Shown: positions 12,264-24,123, counted from the first letter of the stretch. The stretch is DNA of 64,000 bases from Trichuris trichiura (GCA_037903355.1 JBAJFE010000061.1:951998-1015997), one strand, 5' to 3'. The notes: generated from the letters alone by a model not told the origin. Numbers and translations: made by a program.

Positions 12264-12402
12264 AGAAATTGGACAGCGAGTAAGACAGCTTAACTCATAA
12301 ACAGGCAACACGCGAGTGAAAGGCACAGCACTACAACCAACTAACAAAAGCAGGTTAGACGCTGTAGGAGGGTGAGTAGGCGTCGTCAGGATGCTCCAAC
12401 AA
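12264..12402 (-). repeat. Probable 5' LTR of the Copia remnant
   Basis: On the minus strand the element begins TGTTGGAGCATCCTG, a typical copia LTR start. About 140 bp later comes TCTACA followed by TGGTTATGGGTCCA, which looks like a Met-tRNA-type primer site. No second LTR is visible, so the ends are inferred. Confidence 0.5.
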
Positions 12403-13052
12403 TTATACTGAAAGATATTAATCCGCTAACTCAGATTACTGAAAATGCGATGCCGTGCAGCCACAAATGTCCCACATTTTTCAGTCATACTGTGTCACTA
12501 TAAGTTCTTGAAAAAACATCGTACTGTTACTATAATGCTCATTGGCAACCTAATGCGCGTATTGGTTTCGGACGTTAACAAAAGTAAAAAAAAATTGTTC
12601 TAAATGCCATCACAATAAACTGTGCGGACACTCACTGATAAGCATTGAATTGCTCAAGTCTGATAAACACTATCGAAAGGACTTGCTGGAAGACTTGCAA
12701 AGCGAATTTTCTATAGCATAGCAGTTTGCGTAGCTTTCCAGGATTTCCATTATTAGTCGACTGCAAAGCAGTACCATTGAACAATTTGCATGGCAAGTGC
12801 GAAAGAATGAACGCTACTTCTCTAAGCCACTACTGAAGGGCAGACGGTGCAAGGCGACTTACAATTATTTTTTCTTTTTACGCTCCCATCATTTTAATAC
12901 TAGCAGCATTTTGCAATTCGAACTGAGCTTTGTGTCGATACTGAAAGTCAATACCTCGTCGCTAAGCAAAACTGCAGCCCTCCTTAATGAGATGTCTTAG
13001 AAAGCAGTATATAAGAGTGTTTCTCTGGGCATTGGCAGATCACATCAGAAAA

Positions 13053-13133
13053 ATGCAACTATCGCTTGTTTTTGCCATAGCTATTCTCTTTCCCGCTGTA
13101 ATGTCTGTAACGGAAGCTCAGGTAACTGAGAAC
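13053..13133 (+). pseudogene. Family A copy A4: leader exon only
   Basis: A 27-codon leader (MQLSLVFAIAILFPAVMSVTEAQ...) stays open where A2 has a stop. The donor is GTTTGT instead of GTAAGT, and exons 2-3 are deleted exactly as in A2. It has a TATA box and leader, but no visible downstream exon. Confidence 0.7.
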
Positions 13134-13382
13134 GTTTGTTTTAGTGCAAATCGTTTACTCTAATAAGCAAAATGTTTGCTTGCTTAATTTTAATATTTGA
13201 CTGGTGAAGCCACTGAATGAAACTGTGAAACCGGAATGTTGGTTTTGTGAAACCATCAGTAAAGCTTCAATCCTTCTTAATGTACTGAATAGCAGTTTAG
13301 CATGGCTCTAAACGAGCGATTTCCTCCGTTAACTAATATGCGGTGGAAATCATCTTCAAATGGCAGTAGAGTAGTTCAATAT

Positions 13383-13478
13383 ATATTTTTGAAAATGTGG
13401 TTACTTGGTACGGGAGCGTATGTTTTCATTTTGTAAAAGTTTTATTACGGGAATACTTCCGTAATAAAACTTTCACAA
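13383..13478 (+). mobile_element. Minimal Penelope-type terminal insertion
   Basis: It contains CTTGGTACGGGAGCGTATGT and the short palindrome TTTTATTACGGG...CCGTAATAAAA found at the ends of the other Penelope-type elements here. Unit 1 has the empty site near 5995-6010. The insert is flanked by AATATATATTTTT and AATATATGTTTTT, a 13-bp target duplication with one change. Confidence 0.75.
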
Positions 13479-15034
13479 TATATGTTTTTAACATTAATAA
13501 TCTTTACCGTTCAAATTTGAGAAGCAATTGCGTTTTCGGACGCGAAAGTGCATATAGCAGGAAGATGAGAAGCCGAAAATATTATGCAGGTTGCGTTTAC
13601 CATTATTTGAGACAAAGCTTTTGCGAAGCACACGGAATAGTTCCCTTTCGTTTTTCCAATTCTTTTATTTGGCACAGCTTTTATAGCTTATCATGCTCCG
13701 TTACCAGAGCTGATTCGGACGCAACGAGAAAGTTGAGATAGTTTTCAAGTGGAATAAATGGACAGTTTAAAGATTAAGAAAGTGAACTACTGATGAGTTG
13801 AGACGAAACCACTAAGGCTGAAGAAATATATGGCAAGTTGTAAAGTACATAAATAGAATAAAGCAGAGGACGAAAACTTATGGATAAAATAAATTAAGCG
13901 ATAAGGCTGAAGAACTAAACTGAGGCTGATGAAGTCTACTTCTGGTACTAATGTGGTCAAAGCAATTTAAATATTCAATAAGGAGATATAACGCGCGTAG
14001 AAACAGCCAGTTGGCAATTTAGAAAATATATGACCCATTACGTTACTCAACTTTCAAATCATGTTGATATGCTTTACGATATTTTGTCAAAACTGAACTG
14101 TTCGTAGCAAAATGGTAAACGATTAGTGAACTTCGAACAAAGCGAATATGTTTCCTTGTGCAGCATACTGTATGACGACGATCAGTGGTCCCAACGAACA
14201 GATATGAAGTATGCAACATATGCAGAGGCTTACGGTTTTCTGGTGGTCGTCAAGAAGTCATTTAAATTCTAATTTCATTCTCTGCCTTGAGAAAAACACG
14301 CTATTTCCTTTCCAAGATGTCACAAAGACAAACGCCAGTGTTAGAGCCCACCCTAAGAATATTCCTGCATTCCTTATTTAAGAACATAAGTCAATCCTTG
14401 AGCCAATCTAATTCTGATTTAAGGTAGAGAAAAAGACAAGTTCCACTTGAACTGAAGTGATGGAGATCGCTTCAAAACCTCGTGTGATCTAACTTTATGG
14501 AATTAGTAATTTTTGAGAAAACGCACACTTCATTGGCACTTGTAGGTTGGAGAAAAGCAGCTGATTTCCCATTGTCTAAAGCATGCCTGTTTTGCGCATT
14601 ACTTTAGCTTAAATTGACTACGGCAAGAACGTGTGATGGCGCTGTATATTACCCGTTCAGTATAGTCAAACAAAGCCAGTCGTGAAAAAAGTTATTGATA
14701 AATTTGCAACGGTAAGAAGGAGGACTCCCGAGCTGACGTTTAAAAGTGAAAATGGACTCCTGTTTCAACTTTTATAAAATGCATGCGAAGATTATAAGCA
14801 GTAAAACATTTCGTACTCAACGCGTCTTTTTTGAGTGATATTGCTTAGTTTCTGCTCACTTTGAAACAACAGATTAACGGGATGTACCGCACTGGGAGCA
14901 AGACTTCTAAAGCACCTCAGAAAAAGAAAATTTCGAGGGCTTGTGTCTTAGTGGGCTACCGGAAAATAAGGCGGCAACTTCAAGGAGGTCAAGTGGAACT
15001 AAAACAACAATGCCGGCCATCTTGTCCTGCCCTA

Positions 15035-15052
15035 GCCTAAGCCTAAGCCTAA
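15035..15052 (-). repeat. Three TTAGGC telomere-type units (unit 2 copy)
   Basis: Same three units as at 7553-7570, carried along by the tandem duplication. Confidence 0.5.
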
Positions 15053-15662
15053 ACATAACGGAATTCCTCAGCAGGTGTTCCACGGGCCAGCAACCGTTAA
15101 TAACGAGGTCAATCAAACTTCACTGCTTTGTAGTGTTGCGCATTGACCTCTTTGAAGTTGCCTCTTCAACTTCCGCTGGGCCACTAAAACATAAGGTCCA
15201 AAATAAGTTCTAAATGCCATCACAATAAACTTTGCAGACGCTCAGCGATAAGCATTAAACTGCTCAAGTCGGACAAACGCTATCGCCAGGAATTGCTGGA
15301 AAGCTTGCAAAGTGAATTTTCTATAGCATAGCAGTTTGCGTAACTTTCCAGTATTTCCATTATTAGTCGAGTGCAAAGTAGTACCATTCAACGATTTGCA
15401 TGGCAAGTGCGAAAGAACAAACGTTACTGCTCTAAGCCACTATTGAAAGGTAGACGGTGCAACACGACTTACAATTAGCCATTCTTTTTACGCTGCCATC
15501 TTTTGAATACTGCCTGCATTTTGCAAGTCGAAGTAAGCTTTGCGGTGATACTGAGAGTCAATACTTCGTCACCAAGGAAAACTGCAGACCTCCTTAATCA
15601 GATGTCTTAGAAAGCCGTATATAAGAGGGTATCTCTGGGCATTGGCAGATCACATCGGAATA

Positions 15663-16086
15663 ATGCAGCTATCACTTCCATTTGCCATAGCTATACTCTT
15701 CTCCGCTCTAATGTCTGTAACGGAAGCGGAGGAAAGGAAGAACGTAAGTTTCAGTGTGAATCACAAACTCCATTAAGCAAAATGTTTGCCTCTTTAATTT
15801 TATAATTTGAATTCTTTGCAAGTCAATGTCAAATTTTTAAAAATACTGCCTAACAACTCTCGCATGCTACTGTGAAATCTTTTTAGCAAGTCACTCCCAG
15901 GCCAACGTCGACTTGCGGATCGTCGGGTTATTGCTCACAATCGACAATGTCTTGGCGTTTCTATCTCGATTGCCTGCTGGTTTTTCTTAAAAGTGAGCTT
16001 TTCTCTTTATCTGACATTGCACTTTATTTTTGGACAAAGAATTCAAAGATTTTCGTAATATTGAATTGAAAGGGAGAATGCGTTAA
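15663..16086 (+). CDS. Family A secreted Cys peptide, copy A5 (possibly decaying)
   Basis: Exons are 15,663-15,743, 15,887-15,992 and 16,040-16,086; the product is 77 aa, matching A3 exon by exon. It shares the moved exon 3 acceptor (AAAG, 6 bp after the lost CAG). The fourth cysteine (KCLLAC in A3) is Phe here (DCLLVF), leaving an odd number of cysteines in the mature part. The leader is MQLSLPFAIAILFSALMSVTEAEE. TATA box at 15,618. It may be a pseudogene, or a variant that makes an intermolecular bond. Confidence 0.5.
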
Positions 16087-18453
16087 GATTTCCACTGCGC
16101 AGCAATGCGACGTCGCATTTAGCCGTCAAGTAGCTCTATCTTTAGTGTGAGAAAATTTTGTATTAACAAATTAGTAACTTACTGCACAAGAAGTGCGCAC
16201 GTTAGCTTACTGTTTATCATGGGCTTCCAAACTAGCCAAAAAAACATAAATCATTTTTAAAGCGACCCGCTGGAGAAAAGTTTAGGCACCAAACAAGTTA
16301 TGATTAAGCAGTATGTGCAAATGATAACCATACAGTGCTGTACAACACGCATTCATTTCCAGCTTTACTGTTTGTAGACTTAAAGAGTCTGACTGCGATT
16401 TTCGAAGACAACCCTGGTGAAGTCACTGGATGAAACTGTGAAACCGGAATGTTGGTTTTGTGAAACCATCAGTAAAGCTTCAATCCTTCTTAATGTACTG
16501 AATAGCATTTTAGCATGGCTGTGAAGGAGTGGTTTCCTCTGTTAACTAATATGTGCTGGAAATGGTCTTCAAATGGCGATAGAGTAGTTCAATGTATATT
16601 TTAAATATTAATAATATTTACCGTTTAAATTGATGAAGCAATCGCGTTTGCGAAGCTGAAAGTGGATATATAACGAAAATGACATGCTGAGAATATTACA
16701 CAAGTTGCGTTTATCATTATTTGAAAGAAAGCTTTTTGGGAAACACGGAGAATGACAGTTTCGCGTTTGCGAAACTGAAAGTGCATATAGGACGAAAATG
16801 ACATGCCGAGAATATTATACAAGTTGCGTTTATCATTATTTGAAAGAAAGCTTTTTGGGAAACACGCAGAATGACCCCCTTTTGTTTTTCCAATTCTTTT
16901 GTTCTGCAGAACTTTTAGAGCTTATACTGCTCTGTTATCAGAGCTGACTCAGCTGCAGCAAAAAAGCTGATATAGTTTTCAAGGAGGTTAAAAGGGCGGT
17001 TTAAAGGTTAAGAAAGTAAACTACCTAAGGAACTGAGGCGAAATCGCTAAGGCTGAAAAAATATAAGGCAAGTTGTCAAGTAAATAAATGAAATAAAGCA
17101 GGGGACGAAAGCCAATGGATAAAATGAACTAAGCGATAAGGTTAAAGAGTTTAATTAAAGCTGATGAAGTCCATTTATGACGTTAAGGTGGCCAAAGCAA
17201 TTTAAATATTCAATAAGGAGACATAACGCGCGTAGAAACACAGCCAGTTGGCAGTTCAGAAAACGTATGACCCATTACATTACTCAACTTTCAAAGCATA
17301 TTGATATACCTTGTGGTATTCTGTTAAAACTGAACTGTTTGCAGCAAAATGGTGTGTGATTACTGAAATTCGAATAAAGCGAATATGTTTCCTTGTGCGT
17401 TATAGTGTATGACGACGAGCAGTGGTGCCAACGAGCGGATATGAAGTTCGCAATATACGCAGAGGCTTACGGTTTTCTGGTATTCGTCAGGAAGTCGTTT
17501 AAATTCTAATTTCATTCTCTGCCTTGAGAAGAACACGCTATTTCCTTTCCAAGGTGTCACAACAACAACAACCATTGTTAGAGCCCACCCTAAGAACAGT
17601 CCTACATTCCTTATTTAAGAACATAAGTCAATGCTTGAGCCAATCTGATTCTGATTTAAGGTAGAGAAAAAGACAAGTTCCACTTGAACTGAAGTGATGG
17701 AGTTCACTTCAAAACCTGGTGTGGTCTAACTTTATGGAATTAGTAATTTTTGAGAATACGCACACTTCATTGGCACTTGTAGGTTGTGAAAAAAACAGCC
17801 GAGCCCCCATTGTCTAAAGCATGCCTTTTTTGTGCACTACTTTAGCTTGAATTGGCTACTGCAAGTATGTGTTATAACGCGGTCTAGTACCCGTTCGGCA
17901 TAATCAAACGAAGGCAGTTGCGAAAAAAGTTATTGATAGATTTGCAACGGTAAGAAGGAGGACTCCCGAGTTGACACTTAAAGCCAAATTCGGCTGCCGT
18001 TTGAACTTTTATAAAATGTATGGAATCCTTATAAACAATAAAACGTTTCGTACTCAACGAGCCTTTTAAGCAATATTGTTTAATTTCTGGTCACTTTAAA
18101 ACAACAGATTAGCAGGATGTATCGCGCCCGTAGCAGGACTTTTAAAGCGTCCGAGAAGAAGAAAATTTTCTAATGCATTTTGCTATTCTTTCCGCCGGGT
18201 TGTTCGCCATGTATTAAACGCTGCTGGAAAGTCGTTGGATCAGCTGCCGACAAGGTATTAGTTAAATTTTCAACACAATCAAAGGTTACTGTATCAGTTC
18301 ATACCTGAAAACTGTAAATTTGAAAGAAATATTTCAAACTGCATGTATATGCGGAAAAAACAAATGTTGACTCCTTATATGGCGCTCCAGCTGGCAATAC
18401 AGCATCAGTTCTCTGCTAATTAATTCTATTCATTAAATATTGGCCACTTTAGA

Positions 18454-19339
18454 ATGACCCTGATCCAAAGCATTGGTCCAAAAGAATCGGTTGCGTATTT
18501 AGTGCCGTTTCTATGGTTGGGAGGATTTATTTTTATCAGCCTGTTGTCCATCACATGCTGTCGATGGCGTAGATCAGCGTGCTGTAAGAAAAAGGAAGAT
18601 TCAGAAGTGCATGTTGAACTGGAAATTCAGTCGCCAGCCAGTCCAGCTACACCGGTTGCAAGCAAGCCCTCACCAGCGATCAGTCCGGAATCACCGTCAC
18701 CTATGGACAAACGTATGCGTGAGATAGTAAAACCTAAGCAAGGTTGGTACGACCCCAGAGCCGGCAATGCTAGGGCGGATTCTGAAATGGAAACCATGCG
18801 CAAGATCCCTTCGATAGCCGAGGTTAAACAAGGTAACTGTTGGTTATTTTACTAAATCTGCTAATCATCAAAAGTTCTTATTTTTTCCTACATAAATAAT
18901 ATTGGCAAAAAACTAAAGGTGCAATACAAATACGGTTAAGAAAATTGACTGCCACGCATTATACCACTCATGAACTGTTCAAAACATATTAACATTTTAA
19001 CATCAAAATTCTAATAAAATCATGCTGCTTTGTCTGCGCAGTCAGATGTTACTCTGTACACCATTAAGTGTTATTTGTCTCTTTCCCGCCAACAGCTTAA
19101 ACAGTCACAGTTTTCGAGTTCGATTAACGGCAATTAAATAACTAAGATTTGAAGCCCATCATTAATAGCAATTTTAGATTACAATTGTTTAAAAGCTGTT
19201 ATATAGATATACTCCTTTTGAGAAGTCTCATTGTTGTACCTCGCTTTCAGAAGAGAAAAAGCCGGCAAAAGTTAAAAGCGGAGCAAAAGATTATGAAACT
19301 ATGGTGAACATCGGATCTGATATTTGGAATCCGAAATAA
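18454..19339 (+). CDS. Single-pass membrane protein, unknown family (two exons)
   Basis: Exons are 18,454-18,832 and 19,251-19,339, joined in phase 1 over a 418-bp A+T-rich intron; 155 aa. A short N-terminus is followed by one hydrophobic segment (residues about 12-34, VAYLVPFLWLGGFIFISLLS). Next comes a Cys/basic border CCRWRRSACCKKKED that could be palmitoylated (inference), then a Ser/Pro/Ala-rich cytosolic-looking tail and an acidic/basic end closing DIWNPK. No cleavable signal peptide is obvious. An AATAAA overlaps the stop codon. A broken copy is at 2486. Not assigned to a family. Confidence 0.65.
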
Positions 19340-20205
19340 AGGATAATGTAGCAGATAAAGACTCAATCCTCACGTAACATGATGGCACCATCCTTACTGT
19401 CACTTCGCCCCAAATAACTGCGACATTCATAAAACTGCATGGTTTCTCTAGTTACGATAATTTTCCTATTTTTTCTGTATGGGTGTTAAACGAGCAGATG
19501 AACTTTCGAATTAAGTTCCAATTCTTCTGTCACGGAGTAATGGAATCTTTAAAGCAGTAATAATATCTTCCAGCTAACCGCAAGCGTCCATAGGTAATCG
19601 TTTTACCGATTACCTAGCTGTTTGTATTAACAGTAATTAAAACGAGGCATTAACGCTTATATCAGACATAGAAAAGTCAATACTGCTTTCAGGGACCTGA
19701 AATGATGCCGCGTGGCTCCTAAGTCTTTTACCTTATAGACGCTGATTAGCATAACACGCAAAACCAGTACCACAACGATAAATTTGCATATGCATCAAAC
19801 CAAGAAAAAAATTTGTGTTCAGTTGCAGCAGCCTTGCAGATAAGGTTGTCGCTTACGTTACTTTACTATTCGTCATTTTCAACGAGATAATCATCTTGTT
19901 CGCCAGACGTTCTAACATCAAGTGCGCCGGTGAAGAAGCTTAAAAAAGCTTATTGCCAAACCGCTCTCCTACTCTCGACAGATTTGTGCAAATCGTTCGC
20001 AAAAAATTTATTAACGTTAATCGCGTGATTCATCATTACCAAACTTTCACGTGCAGCACATCAGCCTCGGCAAGAGCTCCTCTTTGTTTGCAGAACAATA
20101 GGTACATGCCTGAATCCACTCGCTTGCCTTAGTGCAACTGGAAAAACTCATTAAAAATGAAGGTGCAACATCTAACGCCGATGCACTATATGTATTCGGC
20201 ACGAG
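19340..20205. other. Intergenic, no gene seen
   Basis: A+T-rich sequence with no open frame or splice pattern I can support on either strand. It separates the membrane-protein gene from the WAP-like gene promoter. Confidence 0.5.
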
Positions 20206-20212
20206 ACGATTG

Positions 20213-20224
20213 TATATATAAATA
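20213..20224 (+). promoter_or_regulatory. TATA box of WAP-like gene 1
   Basis: TATATATAAATA lies 40 bp upstream of the signal-exon ATG at 20,264. This is the same layout as the peptide genes elsewhere in the window. Confidence 0.65.
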
Positions 20225-20263
20225 CATATACGCAATGAACATGTGCGATAGTCATAGTTAACA

Positions 20264-23200
20264 ATGCTTAAGTCGGCTGCTGCTATTCTGATATTCGCCT
20301 TTTTCTTCTCTGGAATCAACTGTAAGTAACCAGGGTTAATATTATTAGTACATTCCGGCAATTTACTTTAATGACATTTCCTCGAAGAGGATATTTTTTG
20401 AAAACTTGCATAGCCAACCATACTTTATTTTTATGAGTAATAAATCAAATTCAAAACGCAAAAAAAGCATACAAAGAATAGTACAAGTACAACAGTAAAA
20501 AAAATTTACAAGTAGTAAACAAGGAATTACCAGGACTCAATATACGCTAACTGCAGTCTTTTCTTGTTCTAAGCAAATCTTTTCCTTATGCCTGAAAATT
20601 TTGCAACACATTATAAGGGAGCTAGGAAAGACAGAAATTTCTTTCTGGAAACAAAAAGCGTGAATAATCAAGACGAGATAAAGGTACAATTTTAAAGATA
20701 TGAACTAATCTGGCGAATCATAGACGTCTGACTTGCAGTACTGTAGCGACAAGGATCACACGTGAATATATTAAAAGTTAATCCAAAGAAGGTCCCAAAG
20801 AAGGCCTACGCTATCTTTTCTATTAATCTTCTCATTGATATCATACTGAACATATTTATCGTGCTAATCAGTCAGCTGTAAATCACTCGCTAATACAGAA
20901 ACAGCCATGTTTCAAAAGGAAATTCAAAATAATGATACGTACAGCCATTCAAATTAATCGGAGATGGGAAATATCACTTTTCTACTGCTTTTAACGTTGT
21001 ATTATCGTAACGCAAGGGAAGATAAGTGAACATATCTATAAGTTGCATATTTTTCGTGCATAAAGCATTCTGATGTAAAGGATAAAAGGCAGCCGACTTC
21101 CTATAACGGAACCATTTTTAAAATAACGTTCTGATTCCATTTAAAAATGCGCTTTCTTATTACGACCAGAAAACGTAAGTTAATAGTGCTGCAAATATGT
21201 CTAACTTATTCTTGCCGGTCACTTACTATGTGCAAGATACAACTGGAGCAAACAATATCACCGTTGCATCATTCAGCTACTCCATTCGACTACGACTTTC
21301 CGGAATGCCCGGTCATAACGAAGGATCATAGGCGAAATTCAACCAGGTGTGTAGAAAATGAGTGCCCAGAGGATCTGTTATGCTGCCAAGGACTCTGTGT
21401 CAAACCAATGGAACCAAGACGTAAGTCTATTTCCATAACACTTGCAGAGATCATTTTAATACAAAAGAAATTGAAGAGAAATTTAATGACTTCAGAATCG
21501 GACGTTCCAAAACGCAATTTGCTATCCAAAGTATTAGTAGATTCACAATTGCAAAGACAATGCATCTTGTTTTGCTAGTTAACAAAAAGCCCTGTTCATG
21601 CTGAACTGCAGTACTCTTTTTGCTTGGAGAAACGCTTCGCGTAATTCGACTTCACTTAATAAACGACCAAACAGAGATTATTATTAGGCCTCCTCAATTG
21701 GGACCTCCCCGTTCCGCATCGGTCTATGAGAACACTAAAAATGTTCAGGCTATTGTGCCGTTGACTACTGAAAGAACTTCTTTCCAATTTTTTGTTTTTT
21801 TTCGATAAGGGCGGCCGCCTATAAAAATTGAAACGGCACTGTTTTTGTAGGACTTTAATTAACTGATTAATGCCTAATCGAACCATAGCTTAAAATGTTC
21901 TCCGTAGATTATTCGTGCTCGAATATTCCCACGTCACTCTGGTCTGACAGTACTGAGTTGCTGTTTCGTAGAATACGATTTCAGCATTTTTTGAGACTTT
22001 ACTGTGCTGTTTCAAAGGGTCTTCGAAACTGAAACTTGCTGTCAAAGATAGACACTTTTGTGTTGGTTCTGCAAAACGCGCACGATTTTTTGATTAAGAA
22101 AAAATCCTTAATGGGCAACTAATTCAAACCGGCGCCGCTTTTCAAGTTTGTCAGTGAGAGCAGAAGTGGATGAGCCCGTGCTTACTGAAGAGGAGCATGC
22201 ATTCTTCGTACGGTATAGTGAGCTATCTCTGTTATCCGGATAATTCCGAAATCCAGATTAGCCCTTAGAACACGGGCCCTGCACTAGAAATATTCTACAA
22301 TATGCGCTATTCAGAGGCCGGATGAATGCCTCATTAATAGTAGAACAGCACACCAAACGTATAAATAGGCAAATGAAGCTCTTTTTGATGACCCGCGTTC
22401 CAACTTCAGTGTGAGAAGGTCGAGCACGTTTCATACTTACACAGGAAACCACTATGCCTCAACGAAAATTAAAAACGTTGAATGAATTTTATAAAAAGTC
22501 CTTTCTGCGTCATTACAGTGTTGCTGATAAGCATCACGCTGTTGTAAGTCGCAACGGAAACTGTGCTGCCTCTCAATTTCTGAAAACCTGCGTTATTACC
22601 CCGTTTCACAGAAGCAAAGAATACTTCTACCACTATCAACATAAAATAGCTTTAGTCCGCTAAGAAATCTAAACTAGGTGAAACCATTGAGGTGCCAACA
22701 GACGCTTGACTGTAACTAGCTGTACTTTGCGTACCCGCATTCAGTACTGAAGGTGGTTTCGTTTTTATGTCATTCGCGAGTGTTTTAGCAAGAGCTAAAG
22801 AAGGGCTTTGTCCGCAAGCCCGCCACTTGCGAAGATACCGGAAAAATTGTACACACGATACTGATTGCCCCGAAAAGCAAAAGTGTTGCCAAGTTGACGC
22901 TGAAACTAAATGTATGGATCCCAAACACATACTGAGTAAGTCAGCTAATTTATTCATTCACATTTACATAACGTTTAGCAATGTATTGAATTGCACGAAT
23001 GTTACAAGACGGTTATTCCATTCGAATGAAAGACGATCAACTGGATATTACATAATTTTTCATCGTTTTTAAAATCAAATGACAAAACTGGCACAACATG
23101 CTATGCTATACGCATTTCTCATTTCTTCCAGCTATTGGATATCAGAGAAAGGATGGCCACTGCCCGTCAGTTCTACCGGATCAATATATGCTAGCGGCCA

Positions 23201-24123
23201 AGCTGTGCAATGGTGATGCAGACTGCTTTGGATCTGAAAAATGTTGCCCAACTGACCTGACGTTCCGCTGCTTAGGAAGCCATAGGCGCCCAGGTAGAAG
23301 TGTAGAAACGCAACTTTCTAAACGCTTTAAATTCTGAATGCAGCGAGTCAAGCTAAAGATACTAAAAATACTGTTAATAGTTACCATTTTGAAAACGTGG
23401 TTTCTTTGTACGGGACATTATGTTTTCATGATGAAGAAATTTATTGCGGATATGTCCCGTTTGTTTTCTATATAAAGAGGCTCCGGAGCTTTCAGGTCAT
23501 TCGAGACCCATCATCAGATATTTACACTTAAGACCGCTGATGATGGGTCTCGAATGACCCGAAAGCTCTGAAGCCTCTATATAGAAAACAAACGGGACAT
23601 ATCCGTAATAAATTTCTTCATCATGAATAGTTACCATGTCGTTTTCTTAGACGGAGTTTCCTCATAGACAGTCTCCCTTACTCAAACTTAAATGGATTTA
23701 GTAAAGAGATTTTACTAAACATCAAGGAATTATTTATAGCTCTTAAATTTTCCAACATCAGAGCAGTATAATGAAGAAATGTTCACAAGAGGTACCCGAC
23801 CAACGTATTAAAACTAAATGCGATACTCATGATACGAGTAATTAAATTTTTTTAAGTTCTCGCTAGGAAAATGACCTATAAAATTGTGCACTTTGCTTTT
23901 TTCATCACGATAGTGTTCTAATTGTTTTTACACGTCATTGGAAAACTAATGGCGTATTATTCTTGCAGCCGCGCCTAAGAACGGATCTTGCACGGATGCG
24001 GCGCCTGACAAGCGCCCTTACTCCATCCTAGGACCACTTTGCACAGACGACTACGATTGTATTGGAATGAAAAAGTGTTGTTTCCACGTACTCGCTGAAG
24101 AATGCATGAATCCCGTGCTTTGA
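20264..24123 (+). CDS. Secreted protein with four three-disulfide WAP-like domains
   Basis: Exons are 20,264-20,321 (signal peptide MLKSAAAILIFAFFFSGIN), 21,277-21,420, 22,789-22,935, 23,132-23,293 and 23,969-24,123; 221 aa. All junctions are phase 1 and each later exon is one domain, the classic shuffled-module layout. Each domain has CP...C-x4/5-C-x5-CC-x3/7-C. Compared with the WAP four-disulfide core, Cys II and VII are missing in all four, which is the known II-VII pair. In domains 2-4 the CC-x7-C spacing is unchanged. WAP proteins are often secreted protease inhibitors or antimicrobials; that role is inferred. The donor at 23,294 (GTAGAA) is weak; reading on gives an alternative end at 23,336. 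AATAAA at 24,194. Confidence 0.8.
23490..23517 (-). ncRNA. Hammerhead-like core
   Basis: On the minus strand: CTGATGA, a stem (GGGTC with GACCT, one mismatch), loop TCGAAT-like, then GAAA. This is the inverted partner of the core at 23,537. Confidence 0.5.
23537..23564 (+). ncRNA. Hammerhead-like core
   Basis: CTGATGA, stem GGGTC/GACCC, loop TCGAAT, then GAAA followed by GCTC. These are the conserved boxes and stem II of a type I hammerhead ribozyme with very short helix III, as described for Penelope-like elements. Confidence 0.6.

Larger units (their letters stand above)
9690..12402 (-). mobile_element. Copia-type LTR retrotransposon remnant
   Basis: Read on the minus strand, the order is 5' LTR, primer site, gag with zinc knuckle, protease DSGT motif, then integrase. 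This is the Ty1/copia order. It breaks off after integrase, with no reverse transcriptase, RNase H or 3' LTR. It lies exactly between the two tandem-array halves; array sequence stops near 9688 and resumes near 12,410. Several stops and frame shifts show it is dead. Confidence 0.85.
12470..17300 (+). repeat. Tandem duplication, unit 2
   Basis: Second copy of 5090-9688, carrying A4 and A5. It differs by scattered substitutions and by a ~95-bp Penelope-type insertion at 13.4 kb. A local ~120-bp tandem duplication is also present at about 16,645-16,870 (ATTATTTGAAAGAAAGCTTT occurs twice). Confidence 0.8.
1..19339. repeat. Diverged tandem array of family A peptide genes with flanking membrane-protein genes
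   Basis: Long stretches recur in the same order and orientation. The block after A0 (about 350-3250) matches the block after A5 (about 16,130-18,850), and both end in a copy of the membrane-protein gene. The text beginning TTTCCTTGTGCAGCATACTG or a close variant occurs near 1470, 6668, 14,151 and 17,388. The text TAAATGCCATCACAATAAAC or a close variant recurs near 3763, 5218, 7729, 12,600 and 15,212. Between genes the array is A+T-rich, and I see no other coding potential in 350-2480, 3250-4160, 4730-5660, 5740-8130, 8610-9690, 13,140-15,610 and 16,090-18,450. Confidence 0.75.
23388..23625. mobile_element. Compact palindromic Penelope-type element in intron 4
   Basis: A 238-bp insertion flanked by a perfect 12-bp target duplication AATAGTTACCAT (23,376-23,387 and 23,626-23,637). 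It consists of two facing copies of a terminal repeat. Each copy contains TCTATATA, GGAGC or GAAAGCTC and a hammerhead-like core. It has no coding sequence. It sits between exons 4 and 5 of the WAP-like gene. Confidence 0.8.

Noticed and set aside
21147..21578. Alternative start for the first WAP-like domain without the upstream signal exon
   Set aside because: The 20,264 exon supplies a signal peptide, TATA box and matching phase 1 junction; the local frame reads through a GTAAGT donor at 21,421.
22454..22663. 70-residue frame inside intron 2 of WAP-like gene 1
   Set aside because: No recognisable content; it sits in an intron of a well-supported gene.
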